Below, piece by piece: positions 32,623 to 33,436 of a stretch of 33,436 nt of DNA (its first letter is position 1; each line of letters begins with the position of its first letter). Source of the stretch: Chara braunii (lineage: Eukaryota > Streptophyta > Charophyceae > Charales > Characeae); contig BFEA01000143.1 in the NCBI GenBank assembly GCA_003427395.1, positions 546,499 to 579,934 of the forward strand. The letters run 5' to 3'. The position numbers and the translations under genes are program-made. The notes beneath the pieces are model-generated. The model did no database searches and was not told where the DNA came from. It worked only from the letters and a program-made list of their open reading frames with translations.

Positions 32623-32694
32623 TCTCCACGGCCGATAGCTGGGACAAGTACTGGTGGTTTAAATGATTCTTGATGTTGTTTGGACTCATGGCAG
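32623..32694 (+). other. 3' end of the intron before the kinase exon
   Basis: After the last array unit the sequence runs through TGATGTTGTTTGG to the acceptor CATGGCAG (AG at 32693-32694). The codon phase at the junction requires one base from the preceding exon. The U2 copy and array would lie in this intron if an upstream exon exists on the same strand; none was found in the window. Confidence 0.6.
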
Positions 32695-33268
32695 ATGATG
32701 TTCCGGAGATAGTCAGGGGAGACCAGGCCCGTGTTCTTCAGATCTTCACAAATCTGGTTGGGAATGCTGTCAAGTTTACATCTTCGGGGTATGTTGTTGT
32801 CCGCGGCTGGGTTCATAACGTGAAGCGGTCACGTGTTGACGTGAAGGTGGCTAACAAGGGTCGTCACAAGGTCACGCACGCAGACGACCATGCCCTTACT
32901 ACGGGGACGGATTATCAGCCTGGCTGCCTGTGCGAGCAGTTTTCGTGGTCTGAGATGTTTCGCTGCTCGCAAAGACACCTCTTCTCGGCAGTTCGGCGCC
33001 TCTTCAAATATTTTGTCTCGAGGCTGAAGCGCAAAGTTCAGTCTGTCATGATGTGCATCCACAAAGATGGTCCGGGCGATGCGGACCTCGGATCAGACCA
33101 TTCGACCAAGGAACACAGACAAGACCACAAGGGTACAGCGGAGGGTACTGGCCCTTATACTGTCGTACTTGTTTTTGAGGTAGAAGATACAGGACCGGGG
33201 ATACCCTTGGAGATGAGGGAGAAGATATTCGAGGACTTCGTTCAAGGAGATGCATCAACGACAAGAAG
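32695..33268 (+). CDS. AHK1-like hybrid sensor histidine kinase, internal exon (ATPase domain)
   Basis: About 191 residues, counted from the codon at 32694. The start is set by the acceptor at 32694 and the end by the donor AAG|GTGTGT at 33269. The HATPase_c part binds ATP to phosphorylate the conserved His of the dimerisation domain. The N box is QIFTNLVGNAVKF (residues 16-28; N24 is the expected Mg-ATP Asn), the G1 box is EVEDTGPGI with D165, and the F box is FEDFVQ (179-184), followed by DASTTR, which in the family leads into HGGTGLG (next exon, not in the window). RGDQARVLQIF and SSGYVVVRGW resemble plant osmosensing AHK1 more than cytokinin receptors. An insert of about 115 residues, basic and Cys-containing, separates the N and G1 boxes; AHK1-type kinases have an insertion here as I recall, but part of it could be a retained intron. 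The H box, receiver and sensor domains are outside the window. Confidence 0.85.
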
Positions 33269-33436
33269 GTGTGTTTTGCAAGCCTTTTTTTTTTTCCCTT
33301 GATTGAAACAGTACCTTATGGGGCTGGCTCCACATCCATTTTGGGAGCCTCAGTGCGGTTAGTAGGCTGGCTCCATTTCCATTTTGGTGGAGCGTCTGGC
33401 CCATTGCTTCTTTTTTTTTTTTTTTTTTTTTTTTTT
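33269..33436 (+). other. Intron start after the kinase exon, with a 43-bp duplication and a T-run
   Basis: The donor GTGTGT opens the intron, and the reading frame closes soon after at a T-run and TGA. GGCTGGCTCCA..TCCATTTTGG occurs twice (33322 and 33365), each copy with a GCTCC/GGAGC foldback. The window ends in a T-run of at least 26 nt (33411-33436). Confidence 0.6.

Noticed and set aside
18895-32673. A 4592-codon open reading frame, a seeming giant repeat protein of 26-residue units
   Set aside because: The 78-bp unit is a multiple of three and one frame lacks stops, so any long array stays open. The frame begins inside the U2 copy and contains poly(A)-derived KKKK in every unit. There is no coding signal apart from the repetition.
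32673-32694. Kinase coding sequence starting at the ATG at 32673
   Set aside because: This ATG lies upstream of a good acceptor, and the residues before DDVPE do not resemble the family. The exon is internal because the H box must precede it.

Overview
The window looks like intergenic and intronic DNA from a streptophyte: a charophyte-type alga or an early-branching land plant. Chara would fit, but nothing here proves it. The evidence is a U2 snRNA copy with plant-like sequence around nt 85-95, one intron-bounded exon of a plant osmosensor-type (AHK1-like) hybrid histidine kinase, many poly(A)/poly(T)-flanked retroposed fragments, long GA/TC microsatellites and one scaffold gap (616 N). I see no prokaryotic genes, and only one credible protein-coding segment (32695-33268).

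Layout. 1-4060: low-information non-coding DNA with a (TC)n tract, an 88-bp tandem duplication, a twice-used inverted-repeat motif and a dispersed repeat that recurs inverted at 15.3 kb. About 4060-8568 and 8740-14953: two diverged head-to-tail copies (A and B) of a large non-coding unit. Each carries, in the same order, a purine-rich 5' part, a string of stem-loops with a constant 12-nt loop and changing but still complementary stems, and two further clusters of conserved hairpins. Copy B also has a tandemly expanded 125-bp motif and two mobile insertions whose empty sites can be read in copy A or reconstructed. 14954-18188: a mosaic of short repeats, retroposed pieces, GA repeats and the gap. 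18189-18714: a terminal-inverted-repeat element of the same family as the one in copy B. 18761-18985: a full-length U2 snRNA copy with an A-tail and a 10-11 bp target-site duplication. 18986-32622: 175 base-perfect copies of a 78-bp unit, made of the A-tail plus 65 bp of the DNA into which U2 inserted. 32695-33268: the kinase exon, so the array probably sits in the preceding intron.

The two most notable things are (i) the hairpin string in units A and B. Its covariation between copies, and its preference for G-U over A-C in plus-strand reading, suggest a structured plus-strand RNA that I do not recognise. (ii) The U2-retrocopy/78-bp array. It is either a striking satellite birth seeded by a retroposition event or, because 175 units including a 13-A homopolymer are identical, a gap-filling artefact. 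All alignments were done by eye; no folding or database search was run.
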